This document shows positions 1 to 10,444 of a stretch of DNA of 64,000 nt, in pieces. The stretch covers positions 131,205,553-131,269,552 of the forward strand of contig NC_086024.1 of the NCBI RefSeq assembly GCF_036323735.1. Direction: 5' to 3'. Origin of the DNA: Rattus norvegicus (Eukaryota > Chordata > Mammalia > Rodentia > Muridae). The translations under genes were made by a program, and so were the position numbers. The notes beneath the pieces were generated by a model. It made no database searches. It saw nothing but the letters and a program-made list of their open reading frames with translations, and was not told the origin of the DNA. Every line of letters starts with the position of its first letter. Position 1 is the stretch's first letter.

Positions 1-210
1 TCCACACTGGAGTTTATGACTCCCTTGATCTCATGTAGGCAGCCACAGCTGCTGTGACGTCACGTGTGCCACAGTCAAGCCATGCCCAGAAGGCAGCATT
101 TCACAGCACCCTCCCCACCTTCTAGCTGTTACATTCTTTCCACCCCTTCTTCTGCAGTGTTCTCTGGGCCTCGTGTGGGGGTTGTAATAGATGAAAAATT
201 GAATCAGGAG
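1..210. mobile_element. Rodent L1-like untranslated-region fragment (window edge)
   Basis: The segment contains the landmarks 'gcagccacagctgctgtg', 'cagaaggcagcatttcac' and 'ttctgcagtgttctctgggc', which recur in an old rodent L1-associated sequence also seen at 15390 and 20440. It is cut by the window start. Orientation relative to L1 is not settled. The open frames over it are not genes. Confidence 0.5.
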
Positions 211-675
211 AGCCAGCAAGGAAAGTTGCCTTCTGCCTTGGCTCCAAGTAGGGAAAAATAGCTCTGTGAGAAATCAAAGCCACAAGCAGGTACGATGCAG
301 GAGTGAAGCTCAGATTTCTATGATGCCAGTGATATGAGAAATACTTGGTATGGGTCTGGGGTCTCCGAAGAAGAAAGGGAAAATGCTGACCCAATAACAC
401 AGTCTCAAACTTGGGCTTTAAAAGGGTTTCAAGTAGTAACACAAGTCTACATATCTTTTGTAGAAGATAAACAATAGGAAATTTACACACTTTACCAGTA
501 AGGAAGAAGCTAGAAGTGAAAGTTCGCAGATACAGGCTGGAGAGTGGGAACAAGGAGTAGTAATAATAGAACATTCTATATGGAGTGAAAGTAAGAGTGT
601 TTATGCATTTAAAGAGACTTGAGCACAGGAGGCAAAGGCTTAAAACAACAACAAAATAAACAAAAACAAAAACAG
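211..675. other. Non-repetitive stretch, no gene seen
   Basis: Nothing recognisable was found in this AT-rich stretch apart from an A-rich (CAA/CAAA)n patch at about 645-675. The 150-codon minus-strand frame crossing it also runs through the neighbouring L1-like fragment and has no protein-like features. Confidence 0.4.
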
Positions 676-990
676 AAGCTCAGGCTGTGGAGAATGCTTG
701 GTTGGCAACGTTCTTGTTTGCAAGCAGGAAGACCTGAGCTTCACCTCAGAACCTTTGCTCTGCCTCTACCCTCAAGCGAAGTGTGGCAGCCTGTGCTTGT
801 AATCCCAGTTCTAGAGCGATAGACAGGTTGCATCCTTGGGGCTCCCTGGACAGACAGCTTAGCTGAATTGGTGAGTTCCGGGTAAAAGTGGGAGATGATG
901 TATCAAAATGGAGAGTTGCCGAGGAAGACACCCAATGTGGTGCTCTGGCTTCATGGGAATAGATATACATGCATGTGCACATGCACGTCT
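676..990 (+). mobile_element. B3 SINE (B2 superfamily)
   Basis: The tRNA-derived head, the 'gaagacctgagcttca' B-box-like segment, 'cctgtgcttgtaatcccag', and 'gacagcttagctgaattggtgag' follow the order of a B3 consensus. It is old and diverged. The CA-rich block that follows is its 3' tail expanded into a microsatellite. Confidence 0.75.
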
Positions 991-1125
991 GCCTATACAC
1001 ACACACCCATGCACACATCTACACACATGCATGTGTGTACACACACACACGTACGTGCACACACATGCATGCACACACATGCCTAAACACACATGCACAT
1101 GTACACATGTGCCTACACACATGCA
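960..1125. repeat. (CA)n-rich degenerate microsatellite
   Basis: Alternating purine-pyrimidine CA/CATG repeats lie at the 3' end of the B3 element. Open frames here consist of repetitive His, Thr and Cys codons and are artefacts of the repeat. Confidence 0.9.
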
Positions 1126-1130
1126 CATTG

Positions 1131-1755
1131 GTGACAGATCTACTTCTCTATATAAGGACCCACAAGAGCTATTAGTGTTGATGCACACAGTTTTAAATCC
1201 TGACCGGTTGTTCCAGGATGGGATTTTCATTCTGTAGGATAAAGGGAGAAAATGCTGCCTTCTAAGAAGACAGCAGTTTTGCTGCAATTCTAAACTGAAC
1301 AGTGATGTCACTGTTCATGGTCTAGGGCGGGAAGGGCCTTCCCTTTGGATTCTAGCCATTAGAGATGCTATGACATGGAGACCTGCTGCCAGGAGGTGAC
1401 TTTGCCCTCACCTCCTACCCTGGGTTTCATATTGCCCTCTGGGCTCCCTGAGACACGGAGAAGACAGATCTAAGTCTTCTTAGGTAGGGAGAGCCTACTG
1501 AGAGAATCTGGCTTCCAACTCCTTCACCAGCTTGTGGTCAAGTAACTCTACATCAGGAAATGAACCAAACCAAGGGCCACCCCTCCTAGGTCCCAGAGCT
1601 GTTTGTGCTTGTTCAGGGCCTGTTCCAAGGACTTTGTACTCAGGGACTGTGATGCCCACTGGTCTCACATCTCCACCTTTAGCTTTTGTGACATGGTAGT
1701 AGTTAGGTGTTGTAGTCTATCCTGAGGGAAACAAAGATACTGCATAGATATCTTG
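1131..1755. other. Non-repetitive stretch, no gene seen
   Basis: Moderate-GC sequence without a recognised repeat, RNA gene or coding-like frame. Confidence 0.4.
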
Positions 1756-1756
1756 A

Positions 1757-1790
<34 letters not shown>
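1757..1790. repeat. (GAT)n microsatellite
   Basis: About ten GAT units in a row. It produces the poly-His run of a spurious minus-strand frame. Confidence 0.95.
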
Positions 1791-1817
1791 GGTAATAACA
1801 ATTTTTTTAAATAATAG

Positions 1818-2010
1818 GGTTTGGAGAGATGGACCAGTGGCTAAGAGTACTGGGTGCCCTTGCAGAGGACCCATATTTAGTTCCTAGCACCCACTAGGGT
1901 CTGTAACTCCAGTTCCAGGGGAACTCATTTCCTTGGATACCTCATGTATGCTGTGCACAGGCAAAACACCCATGTACATTAAATAAATGAGTTTTCCTAA
2001 AAAGGTGAAA
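1818..2010 (+). mobile_element. B2 SINE
   Basis: Starts with 'ggtttggagagatgg', keeps the tRNA-like A and B box region 'ggctaagagtactggg' and 'tagttcctagcacccac', then the B2-specific 'gtctgtaactccagttccagg' and an 'aaataaatga' tail. Diverged, so probably an old copy. Confidence 0.9.
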
Positions 2011-2208
2011 TAACAAGAATAATTCATAAAGTAAACAACAAAGCAAGCACAACAAATCCTCGCAGCGGATGGTGCCAGCCCATCTCCTCTACTCTAGGAA
2101 GATGGATCTTTTTTATCACCAAGACCTCAAACCTAGAGCTAATCTTCAAATGAGGCGATGGAGGAAGAGCTCTTTGGAGAGAGCTCGAGTGTGGGTAAGA
2201 ATCCACTG

Positions 2209-2440
2209 CAAGGGCTGGGAAGGTCTCAGTTGGTAAAATGCCTGCTGTGCAGCCGGAGGACCTGAGTTCAGTCCTTACCACGTACATAAAGAGCCGGGAG
2301 TGGCACCACACACTTGCAGTCCCAGCACTGAGTGTACGGGGAGAGCTGCGTACTTACTGAGGCTCAACAGGCCAGCCGACTGGGTGTGCTCCAAGCTCAG
2401 CGAGAGACCCTGTCTCAAGTAATAAAGATGACGACTCTGG
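2209..2440 (+). mobile_element. B3 SINE
   Basis: The head 'agggctgggaaggtctcag', then 'gaggacctgagttcagtcc', 'gccgggagtggcaccacac', 'gcagtcccagcactgag' and 'gagaccctgtctcaa' follow the B3 consensus order. Its 3' tail continues into the (CA)n tract at 2505. Confidence 0.85.
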
Positions 2441-2503
2441 AGTAATGACATCTGAGATTAACACCTGCTGCTACGTGTACACATTATATATTTACCACAC
2501 ACG

Positions 2504-2504
<1 letters not shown>

Positions 2505-2546
<42 letters not shown>
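2505..2546. repeat. (CA)n microsatellite at a B3 tail
   Basis: About 18 CA units directly downstream of the B3 element. Confidence 0.95.
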
Positions 2547-3220
2547 AAAACAAACATCTAATTTTAAAGCATCGTCTGTGTACATCATTAAAACCTTGAC
2601 CTCTGGGTTCCCCCTGCAGGGATTCCCATCCCTTGGATCTGGGATGGGCCCAAGGATGAGCATCTCCAGGAGGTCTTGACTGGGACTCAAGCACAGTCCG
2701 TTCCAGCTCTGCACCCAGGCTGTCTGGTTCCTGTTTCCCTCTGCCCACGAGCCTCAGGCTTCCTGGAGGTTTGCGCCTAATATTTTCATCTCACACCAAA
2801 CTGATTCTCTTTCTTTCCTCAAGTCTCTGACTTGAGAAGCTAGTCTCTGCACGCTACTGGTCCGACCCACAACCTATTTTAATGGAGAGGTAAAGTCTAG
2901 ATCCCCTCTTTCTTGTGGTGATGGGTTGCATCTGGAATCTGTTTCTAGTCTGGAGCACAGAAAGGAAAAACGAAACACCTGAAGCCCATCCTTACCTCAA
3001 GGGAATCTATTGAGTCTGAGACAAGAAAATTGTGTTTGGCGGAAAAAGAAAATAAGTCAATTTGTATCTTCCTTTTATGCTGAGATTTGTTTGCGGGGAT
3101 AAATGATGAAGTGATGGAGAGGAGAGTGGAGCAGGACCGGTAGGAACTGGGGTGGAAACAGGAGAAGGCATCCTAGCTCCTTCTAAGACACCGTCAGCTC
3201 GGAGCAGCTCTACCTCCTCT
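2547..3220. other. Non-repetitive stretch, no gene seen
   Basis: No coding-like frame, RNA gene or recognised repeat was found. Confidence 0.4.
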
Positions 3221-3224
3221 CAGT

Positions 3225-3310
3225 GGTGCATTCACTGAGTGACCTTGGAAAGCTACTTTAACTGATTGTGCTTCTTTGCCCCGTGTGTACACAATGTCTG
3301 ACCTCATCGG
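3225..3310 (-). mobile_element. MIR SINE fragment
   Basis: 'gtgaccttggaaagctactttaac' followed by 'tgtgcttctttgcc' and 'tctgacctcatcggttag' matches the inverted MIR core (gtgaccttgggcaag...cctcagtttcc...). This is an ancient mammalian SINE, strongly diverged. Confidence 0.5.
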
Positions 3311-4008
3311 TTAGTCGGGGATGGCTTACTGGATATTAGTGGCTAGATGCTATAACCTTCCCCTTCCAATGCCAGAAATCGTCCCCCAAGATATTGTCAT
3401 CTGGTAAGCCCCATCGTCCACTTTACAGAGAGAAACTGGTTTGAGTTTCGGTGGCATCTTCCAGTTTTAACATGGCCTTCTGAGGCTGAACATCAAAGAC
3501 TCGGCTCTTTTCTGTGCTTGGTCCCACTGTCTTGAAGGAATCCCTTAGGTCGATCTGATTGGATGAAGTAGAGGCAGCCACACTGAGAGGGACGGAGTTT
3601 GGGACTGAAATGTACCGCACGGTTGGGGGGCAGGGTAGCTAGTCAGTTTCACCGCATTGGGTATAGCAGAAGCACACAGGTCTGTCTGGTCTCTATCAGA
3701 GCTCAGCGTCAGCCTCCCAAGGACATAGTAGGGCAGCTGCACATATGAGTTTATAGCAGTTGTCACAGCATGCCTAAGCTCACATCACATAAAATCCCAG
3801 CTCGGACAAAGGACGTGGGTGTGAAGTCCTAGCCAAGAGGCTATGGGCCACTGAGAGCTGTGAGAAAGCAAAAGTCAGCTTTCTTTAAGAGGGTGGCCTG
3901 TTGTACGTCAATCAAGCTCTAGCGGATGTTCACGCACTCAAGATTGTATGACACAAACGTACTTGACGGTTAAAAAAAGACACAAAGTTGGTGGGGGATG
4001 GATCCTGA

Positions 4009-4010
<2 letters not shown>
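3311..4010. other. Non-repetitive stretch, no gene seen
   Basis: No gene or repeat was recognised. The overlapping minus-strand frames of 65 and 73 codons have no protein-like features. Confidence 0.4.

Positions 4011-4061
<51 letters not shown>
4011..4061. repeat. (GT)25 microsatellite
   Basis: Fifty bases of uninterrupted GT. It is not attached to a recognised SINE. Confidence 0.97.
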
Positions 4062-4379
4062 GGATTTGATCAAAATACGTTGTATGAAAGTTTCAAAGAA
4101 TGAATAAAAACGAGAAAAAGCTTGAGATCCCTAGTGTTCAGCACGGGGATGCTTCCTGGATCCCACTCCAGACGTTTGTCCACTTTCCTACAGTGAGGCC
4201 AAGGAGGGGGACTGGCCAGGCGGATCTGAAGGCCTGCAGCTGTATGTGACCTTCAGTCATAGAAGACAAAGGGCCAGAGCCGCCAGCCTTCTACCGTGGA
4301 CCCCCCACCCCCCTCGCTTACTTTAAACCGCGCTCTCACCCACAGGAGACAGCTGAACAAAGGTGGGCTGTGCTCAGGC

Positions 4380-5010
4380 ACTGGGCGCTCAGAGGAGAAT
4401 TGCTGACGCAACAGCTATCTGCACAATTTATATTCAAATGTCCGTTTAAAAAAAAAGTCAGGCTCCAAATTTACCGATAGTAACTGTGTGCAAGTTCCAA
4501 AACTTATCTCCTCTTTATGGGCTGAAATCAAATTATGCCATATATATTTTTTTTCTCAGTTGCAGAATACTAGTCTGTGGGGCTTTAAATGACTTGTGTT
4601 TATGAAAAAAAAAAGGTGATCTCTAAGAACAAATTTTTAACCTGCATAAGCAGTTTAATGGATGTTTTTAGGACTGGGAGGGAAAAAGTCACGTGTTACA
4701 TATTCTGATGAAGGTGAAACTTTAGCAGCACTTGGGGTGGCAACCCTGACCAGCATCCGGGCCCTTGTGGTTACCCGGCTTGGACCATGGGATGGTTGAA
4801 TGAAGCCTTTTTTTTTTTAAGTTGTTTGATGTCCTGTTTTTCCCCTTGTTTTCTGACCTGCAGTCTGAGGTCTGATTGAGTTCTCAATACCCTGCAATTC
4901 ACAGATTCTGTCCCCATTTAGACACCCGTTTGTAGTTGTCACATGGTTTTCAGTGTTCTTAATGAGCTGTTAACAAGCTGTCAATTACTTATGCAAATGA
5001 GGGAGGCCGC
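4380..5010. promoter_or_regulatory. Candidate conserved non-coding block
   Basis: Low-repeat, AT-rich sequence with well-formed transcription-factor-like words. They include a perfect POU octamer ATGCAAAT at 4991-4998 next to 'gtcaattac', 'gttaac' at about 4970, and 'tttatgggctgaaatc' near 4515. There is no open frame of note. The block looks like a conserved element by texture only, and conservation was not tested. Confidence 0.3.
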
Positions 5011-5569
5011 TGTTGAGAGGTGGCTGGGGCTGGAGCTTAGGAGAGCTACCTTGGAGTATTGCAAAATCAATCACTCTTGCTTTTAGAACTGTCTTTACCC
5101 ATGTGTCTCTTGTCATGTCTGGGTCTTTTTTCATTACAACACCTACCACAGACAAAAAGTCCCCTGGGAAGACCGAAGGTGCATGGAAAAAGGCTCCTTA
5201 AATCTTTCATGGTATCCACCTCAGCTCACACACTGCCTCAGACTCTCAGACAGACCGCCACCGTCTGGAACAGGGGCGGCAGAAGGAGATGAGGGTCTGA
5301 AGAAAGGGGACAAACAGCTCACTGACACCTGGAGAGGCTGAGAGTCAGGAGCTGTTGTCTGAGCAGATTGGGGGAGGCCTCATTGAGTTCTGCTTTCAGA
5401 AAAGTCTGGAAAGAAACAGCTGTGGGTGGAGGGAGCCCTGCAGGAGAGTGGTCCTGAGTCCACTGGGAGGACAAGAGCCTAAGTGGGGAGCAGACCCAGA
5501 TTGGAGAGTGAGGAGGTAAGAGAGCCAGAGAGCGGGGAGAGGAAGGAAGGGACAGGTCTCCTGAAACTC
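5011..5569. other. Non-repetitive stretch, no gene seen
   Basis: Purine-rich on the plus strand around 5280-5550. No recognised repeat or gene. Confidence 0.4.
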
Positions 5570-5627
5570 ATTCAGCTTTAGAGAAATATCTGCCAAGTAG
5601 TTAGGTCTCATTAAGCAGAATTTCTTT
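5570..5627. repeat. Local duplicate, copy 1 of 2
   Basis: Bases 5594-5627 (34 nt) are identical to 6870-6903. The 24 bases upstream (attcag...gagaaatatctg) also align with small differences. It does not match a SINE, L1 or LTR that I recognise. Confidence 0.8.
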
Positions 5628-5925
5628 CCTCTGAATCAAGTGGGAAGCTGCTGCTGTTTTTATTGTTCTCGGCTTTGAACTTGAAGCAGCCTCTAGATTT
5701 ATGAGAAGTCGTAGGGAGAACACAGGGTCCCAAAGGCCTGTCCCTCCTTCAGGCCTGTTGTGGTTCTTACATAACCGGGTGCCCTGATCAAAATGAAGCA
5801 AGCCACCTGGCGAAATGATAGAAACCACTGTGGTTTCTGTCTCTCTCTAAGTAGCTCTTTCTGATAATTTTATATTTTCTCTGGGTCACTGCATCAACTG
5901 TTCATAAGTACCATCTTCTTTCTGT
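5628..5925. other. Non-repetitive stretch, no gene seen
   Basis: No supported feature. Similarity to the region after copy 2 of the local duplicate fades quickly after 5627. Confidence 0.4.
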
Positions 5926-6242
5926 CTGTCTGCCTGCCTTTTCTGTCTGTCTGCCTTCCTTCCTTCTTCCCTCCCTCCCCTCTCTTTCTTTTTCCTTCCT
6001 TCTTCCCTTCCTCCCTGTCTGCCTTCCTCCTTCCCTCCCTCCCTCTTCTTTCTTTTTCTCCCTTCCTTCCTACCTTCCTTCCTTCCTTCCTTCCTTCCCT
6101 CCCTCCTTCTCCTTCCTTCCTCCCTTCCTTCCTTCCTTCCCTCCCTCCCTCCCTCCTTCCTTCCTTTCCTTCCTTTCCTTTCCTTTCCTTTCCTTTCCTT
6201 TCCTTTCCTTTCCTTTCCTTTCCTTTCCTTCTTTCTTTCTTT
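5926..6242. repeat. Long polypyrimidine (CCTT/CCTTT)n tract
   Basis: Pyrimidine-rich with few interruptions, and completely free of purines from 6073 to 6242 (170 nt). The last part is about ten CCTTT pentamers followed by CTTT. Two long minus-strand frames of Lys, Glu, Arg and Gly repeats are artefacts of this tract. It ends in the inverted poly-A tail of a B1. Confidence 0.97.
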
Positions 6243-6362
6243 GAGACAGGGTTCTTCTCTGTAGTCCCGGCTATCCTGGAACTCACTCTGTAGACCAACC
6301 TCAGAGATCCACCCTGCCTCTCCCTCCAGAGTGCTATCAAAAGCGTGCAGCACCACTCTCTT
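6239..6362 (-). mobile_element. B1 SINE
   Basis: Reverse complement of B1: 'tttgagacagggttcttctctg', 'ctatcctggaactcactctgtagacca', 'agagatccaccctgcctctccc' and 'gcgtgcagcacca'. Slightly diverged, with its A tail merged into the pyrimidine tract on the left. Confidence 0.93.
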
Positions 6363-6843
6363 GCTAAGCACTAAGTCATTCAAGTTTACACATAATGTGA
6401 AACCTGAGTTATCTCAGTGATCGTGGACTTTCCTACTTTGCTGTATTAAAGCATGGTTTAATTAGAACTTCAGGTTGATTTTAAAACAGCCACGTACCCA
6501 CAACCCTATCACTGACAGAACCCAGTTCATCAGGTGTTGGGGGCTAAGCAGGGCCAGGCCTGGATAACTCTTTAATGGGAGACTCTAGACTTGTGTGCTC
6601 TTCGTTGCATCTTATTTGGGTCTTTTCATGTGGGTTTGCTGGAGGACACAAATCTTCCAAATGTTGAAGCCTTTATTCATCAACTACCTCATGAACCACA
6701 TTAGCAGTATGCCAGTCATATTATTGGAAAGTTCAACCGTTCCATGATCTGCTTCACCCAGTGCATGGTGTTAGACTCTCGAGTATTTTAATTTGAAACA
6801 AGTTGCTGTCAGTTTTTCCCCCTTTGAAATGACATTTCTTTAA
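6363..6843. other. Non-repetitive AT-rich stretch, no gene seen
   Basis: No recognised repeat or coding-like frame. Confidence 0.4.
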
Positions 6844-6903
6844 AATTCAGTTTTGAGAAAAATATCTGTCAAGTAGTTAGGTCTCATTAAGCAGAATTTC
6901 TTT
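6844..6903. repeat. Local duplicate, copy 2 of 2
   Basis: Shares the 34-nt identical core (6870-6903) with 5594-5627, plus a similar upstream flank. Same orientation, offset 1276 bp. Confidence 0.8.
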
Positions 6904-7400
6904 GTCCCCTGTTGATTTAAACATAGTTTAAAAAGCGGCCAGTTTAGCTTGCAACTCAAGCAACCAATGGCATCCTCGGCTTCGTTAAGACAACTCCAGA
7001 CTCCAACACTGTGGCTTGATGTGTTTATTTTGTTGCATAGAACATCAAACAGAAGTGTCTGGGGGATCAAGGTAGATCAAGGCTGATGATGGTTTAAGCT
7101 TTATCAAGGATATCCTCAAGTAAGATTGGTATTGCTGCTTTGACTTCAAAATCATGGCTGTGAGAATAGCCAGGAGAGTGTGCCACTGTCCTCAGGTATG
7201 TCAAACTACTGGCAGCATGACCCAACATGGGTCATTATTCTTTTAATGCATTGACACCCCCCCCACACATGTTTACAGTGATGTACTGTGAACCTTGTCT
7301 ACTGATCAAATCAGGGTAATTGACTTACCTGTATGTCAAACATCCACCATTTCTCTATGGCAATAACACTTAACATCATGTTTTCTTTCTTCTTCTTCTT
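6904..7400. other. Non-repetitive stretch, no gene seen
   Basis: AT-rich sequence with a short C run at about 7256-7264. No gene or repeat was recognised. Confidence 0.4.
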
Positions 7401-7403
7401 TTG

Positions 7404-7405
<2 letters not shown>

Positions 7406-7445
<40 letters not shown>

Positions 7446-7496
7446 TCGAATGTGTGTGTGTTCAAATGTGTGTGTGTGTGTGAATTTGTGTGATAT
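7406..7496. repeat. (GT)n microsatellite at a B3 tail
   Basis: A pure GT run at 7406-7443, then interrupted TG repeats leading into the inverted B3. Confidence 0.93.
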
Positions 7497-7777
7497 GTGT
7501 ATCTGTATGTGCTCTTGTGGAGGGCAAAGGAGAACTCTAGGTGTCTTCTTTGTTTGGTGTCAACCTTGTTATTTTGAGGCAGGGTTTTTTACTTAGACTT
7601 TTGCAAGGCTGAAGGACACGACCTCCAGGGATACCCCTGTGTCCACTGCACTCCAACCTGTCAGCAGGGTTATAAGTGCATGGCCAAGCCTAGCTTTTAT
7701 GTGGATGCTGGGATTCGAACTTAGGTCCTCATGGTTGTACAGTGCTCTTATACACTGAACCATTGTCCCAGCCCCAA
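7497..7777 (-). mobile_element. B3 SINE
   Basis: Reverse-complement landmarks appear in order: 'tttgaggcagggtttttt', 'acctccagggatacccctg', 'gatgctgggattcgaac', 'aggtcctcatggttgtac' and 'actgaaccattgtcccagcccc'. The element reads on the minus strand and its tail is the GT tract on the left. Confidence 0.85.
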
Positions 7778-7931
7778 TTGCCTCTCTCCTAGTTATTTTT
7801 GAGCACAACACCACCTCTGTTAGTGCTGACATTCTAGTCACACAGCAGCTCCCTTTTCTGTCTTACTGTATGTAAGCTTGCATCTATTGAAACTCTCTCC
7901 CCAATGTCCTTCTTGGCCCCTGGTCAGCATT

Positions 7932-8118
7932 TTTTAAAAATGTATTTACTTCTATTTTATGTGCATTGGTGTTCTGCCTGCAAGTATGTGTGAGGGTGGC
8001 AGATCTTGGAATCACAGACAGGTGTGAGCTGTTGTGTGGGTGCTGAGATTTGAACCTGGGTCTTCTGGAAGAGAAGTGGGTGCTTTTAACTACTGGGCCT
8101 CCTTAGTCAGCACTTTTT
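7932..8118 (-). mobile_element. B2 SINE
   Basis: Inverted B2: the A/T-rich tail 'ttttttaaaaatgtatttac', then 'gttctgcctgcaagtatgtg', 'gtgggtgctgagatttgaacctgggtcttctgga', 'gtgcttttaactactgggcc'. Old and diverged. Confidence 0.88.
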
Positions 8119-8149
8119 AAAGCTCTGCTTCTCTGAGATCAACATTTGC

Positions 8150-8310
8150 AGTATCTTCTGATTGCTGAGGTTACATAGTGTGTGTCTTCCTGGTTCCTGG
8201 CTTCTTTCATGTTGCAAAGCGCCCTTCGAGGCTTATCCAGGCCATGCAATTCATGGGCTTAGATCTCCTTTTTAATATCCAAATAATATTCCACTGCTTA
8301 AGGGCTGTTA
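8150..8310 (-). mobile_element. Ancient L1 fragment
   Basis: The antisense L1 pattern 'ggcttctttcatgttgc...aggcttatccaggccatgcaattc...aaataatattccactgc' resembles the inverted end of old mammalian L1 ORF2. Fragmentary. Confidence 0.5.
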
Positions 8311-8700
8311 TTTTCTCTAATGTTTGCCGAGGAGAGTAGACTCCTCCCTAGTGAATAGGGTAGGTGACGTCTCAGTACCAGTGTAGCTCTGACCTCGGTG
8401 ACCCTTTGGCCATTTCTGGACCATAAACTGTCCCCAAGTGAGCTGAGGCTGTAGAACAAGTCCCGGCTCTGTGATTTGAAGTCTGTCAGCCTGGTTTCTG
8501 CCTTTGCATACACTTCTCAGAGACTCCCTTGCCCTATCTCTGTGTGAGTCACAGACTGAATGACCTCTGTTTCTCAAACCCTGGTCATAGCCTGCAGAAG
8601 GAAGGTGGGAGCATGAAGGCAAGGACTCGATGAGAGACGTGTGTGTTATCTGCAGGTGGGGTCTGGAAAATAGAGCGATGGTGGGTATGTGGGGTTAAAG
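8311..8700. other. Non-repetitive stretch, no gene seen
   Basis: Several overlapping minus-strand frames (71-101 codons) are not protein-like. No feature is supported. Confidence 0.4.
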
Positions 8701-8897
8701 TTTGTGAAATGCTGAGGAGGGATGGAAGGAAAGAAGGAGGAAGAGAGGAGAGACTGATGGAGTGAGAGGCAGGAAGCGAGGGATGGAGGAGAGAGACTGG
8801 AGTGAGGGATGGCGGGAGAGGAAGGGGAGGGGGAGGAGGCAGGGGAGAGAGAGGGCGACAGGGGAGGGGGAGAGGGACAGACCCACACTTGCAACTT

Positions 8898-8956
<59 letters not shown>

Positions 8957-8960
8957 AGGA
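8701..8960. repeat. Polypurine block with (GA)26
   Basis: G/A-rich on the plus strand. Pure (GA)n from 8901 to 8952 is preceded by a 19-nt sequence (8882-8900) that also precedes the (GA)n tract at 14996. Leu/Ser-rich and Arg/Glu-rich frames here are artefacts. Confidence 0.95.
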
Positions 8961-9004
8961 GATTGGGTAAGGAGAGAGAAAGATCCAGCAAAGGCTCTTC
9001 AAAC

Positions 9005-9210
9005 CTTTCTGTTAATTTGTTTATGTTTCCTAACACAGGAACACAGACCATGACGAGGGCTCCAGGGGAAATTGAAAGCGCAGAGGGAATTAGAAACCCG
9101 AAGCCTTTAATTATGAGACTGCACTGGACTCTCACCAGCCTCCGTGGAAACTCTTGAAACACAAGCTTGACAGCTCTCATATGGCGCAGGAAACATGCAG
9201 GTCTCAGTTC
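9005..9210. promoter_or_regulatory. Candidate conserved non-coding block
   Basis: Repeat-free block with retained CpGs and a homeodomain-like core 'cctttaattatgag' near 9106. The words at about 9060-9200 look like constrained non-coding DNA. No splice-bounded frame was found. Conservation was not tested. Confidence 0.25.
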
Positions 9211-9440
9211 ATTGTCATCTATCTCCAGAGGACGTTTTATGTCGAGGGACAGTCACAACTTCTGTTCCTGGCTATGGGCCGCCTGTAGCCCTGCCCACCC
9301 TGACACACACAGAGGTATGGAGCCCCTCCGAGCCTCCCCTCGAGCCCCTAGGATGGCTTGCTCTTTGCCCCCGTGGCAACTCCATGGTCAGAGCTCCATT
9401 TCTGCCTTGCCTTTCTGTTTCCTCGTGTGTACATAAGATC
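9211..9440. other. GC-moderate unique stretch, no gene seen
   Basis: Frames on both strands remain open for 89-185 codons across this part and its neighbour. The longest (minus strand, 9272..9829) runs across a candidate non-coding block and into an inverted B3, and has no recognisable domain, so it is treated as chance. Confidence 0.35.
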
Positions 9441-9700
9441 ATCTTTTTTCCATCTGCAAACTCTAGGGGGTCAATTTTGAGCACAAGGCTCAAAGACTCA
9501 GCCGTGGGACTCCCATCACCATTAATGGCAATAACTGTGCTCTGCTCCAGAGCAGGCAAACATTTACCCCTTGGATGATTGTGCATCGTGGCTGGCTTTT
9601 TAATTGTATTTACAAATAAAACTGACTTAGAAACAGCGGCAGCTCTGGGAGGATGGAGTTTCAGAAAATGGCTGGGAGGTTGCTCTGCGCCTGGAACCCC
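9441..9700. promoter_or_regulatory. Candidate conserved non-coding block
   Basis: Repeat-free sequence with 'caccattaatggcaataac', 'ggatgattgtgcatcgtggc' and 'tttttaattgtatttacaaat', i.e. homeodomain-like and FOX-like words in a compact block. The evidence is texture only. Confidence 0.3.
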
Positions 9701-9779
9701 AGCTGAATGCAGTTCTGAGGTAGAAGGGGCTGGGCGGCTTCTCCGATGCTTTTGTTCATTCGCTCGCTTCACTTTTGAT

Positions 9780-10125
9780 TTGTGTCTGTGTGGAAGTGCA
9801 CCCATGCATACCTGAGTGCGTATGCTCATGTGTGGAGGGTGTCCATGGACATCTGTGCACGTTCAAGGGGAGTCCTCGGGGACTCCTATCAGGACCTTCT
9901 TCCGTCTTCATGGAGACAGGGTCTCTCGTTGGCCTGGGGCTCCTCGATTAGGTTAAGCTGGCTGGCCAGTGAGTCCCAAAGATCTGACTGTCTCCATTTC
10001 CCCAGGGCTGTGAGTCTTGGTATATGTCACCACACCCAGTACTTATACGTGGGTGATGGGATTACGCCCAGGTCCTCAGGCTTGCAAGGCAAACGCTCTG
10101 CAGACTGATACATTTCCTTATCTCT
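9780..10125 (-). mobile_element. B3 SINE
   Basis: Inverted B3: a degenerate TG tail at 9780-9830, 'gagacagggtctctcgttggcctggggctc', 'ctggctggccagtgagtcccaaagatctg', 'gtgggtgatgggattacgcccaggtcctcaggcttgcaag'. The last part is repeated at 10446. Confidence 0.85.
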
Positions 10126-10360
10126 CTGCACCTTCTGCGATGTTACTCTGTGGTGAGGAACCCATGGCATAGAACTTACCATTAAGTAGAGGGCTCCGGA
10201 GTTTTCATACAGCTACAGTGTGTAGCCATTGACACTCCTCATCTCCCAAGCCTGTCTTCCCTCAGGAAACAATTAAATAGTCTCTGTTCCCTCTCATCCC
10301 AGTCCCCAGAAGCCACCATTCTCCTTGACATTATGATTTTGACCACTCAGTGTCTCAAGG
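10126..10360 (-). mobile_element. Ancient L1 fragment
   Basis: The antisense old-L1 pattern includes 'agttttcatacagctacagtgtgtagccattgacactcctcatctccc' and 'cccagaagccaccattctccttgac', similar to the inverted L1 3' region that gives 'gcaaccaccattctactttct' in mammals. Its left end is duplicated at 10502. Confidence 0.5.
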
Positions 10361-10444
10361 GACTGGGGTCAGATGACACTCCTGCTTCAGTATGGTATCC
10401 ACTTGGTCCACGTTGGAGAAAATGCTAGTTTCCTGCGTCTGGGT

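Noticed and set aside
5886..6383. Long minus-strand frames rich in Lys, Glu, Arg and Gly
   Set aside because: They are translations of the (CCTT)n tract and part of a B1, not a charged protein.
8646..9180. Leu/Ser-rich minus frames of 118 and 161 codons
   Set aside because: Most of each frame is the (GA)n and polypurine block.
9272..9829. 185-codon minus-strand frame
   Set aside because: It crosses a candidate non-coding block and the inverted B3 tail, and the translation shows no family feature.
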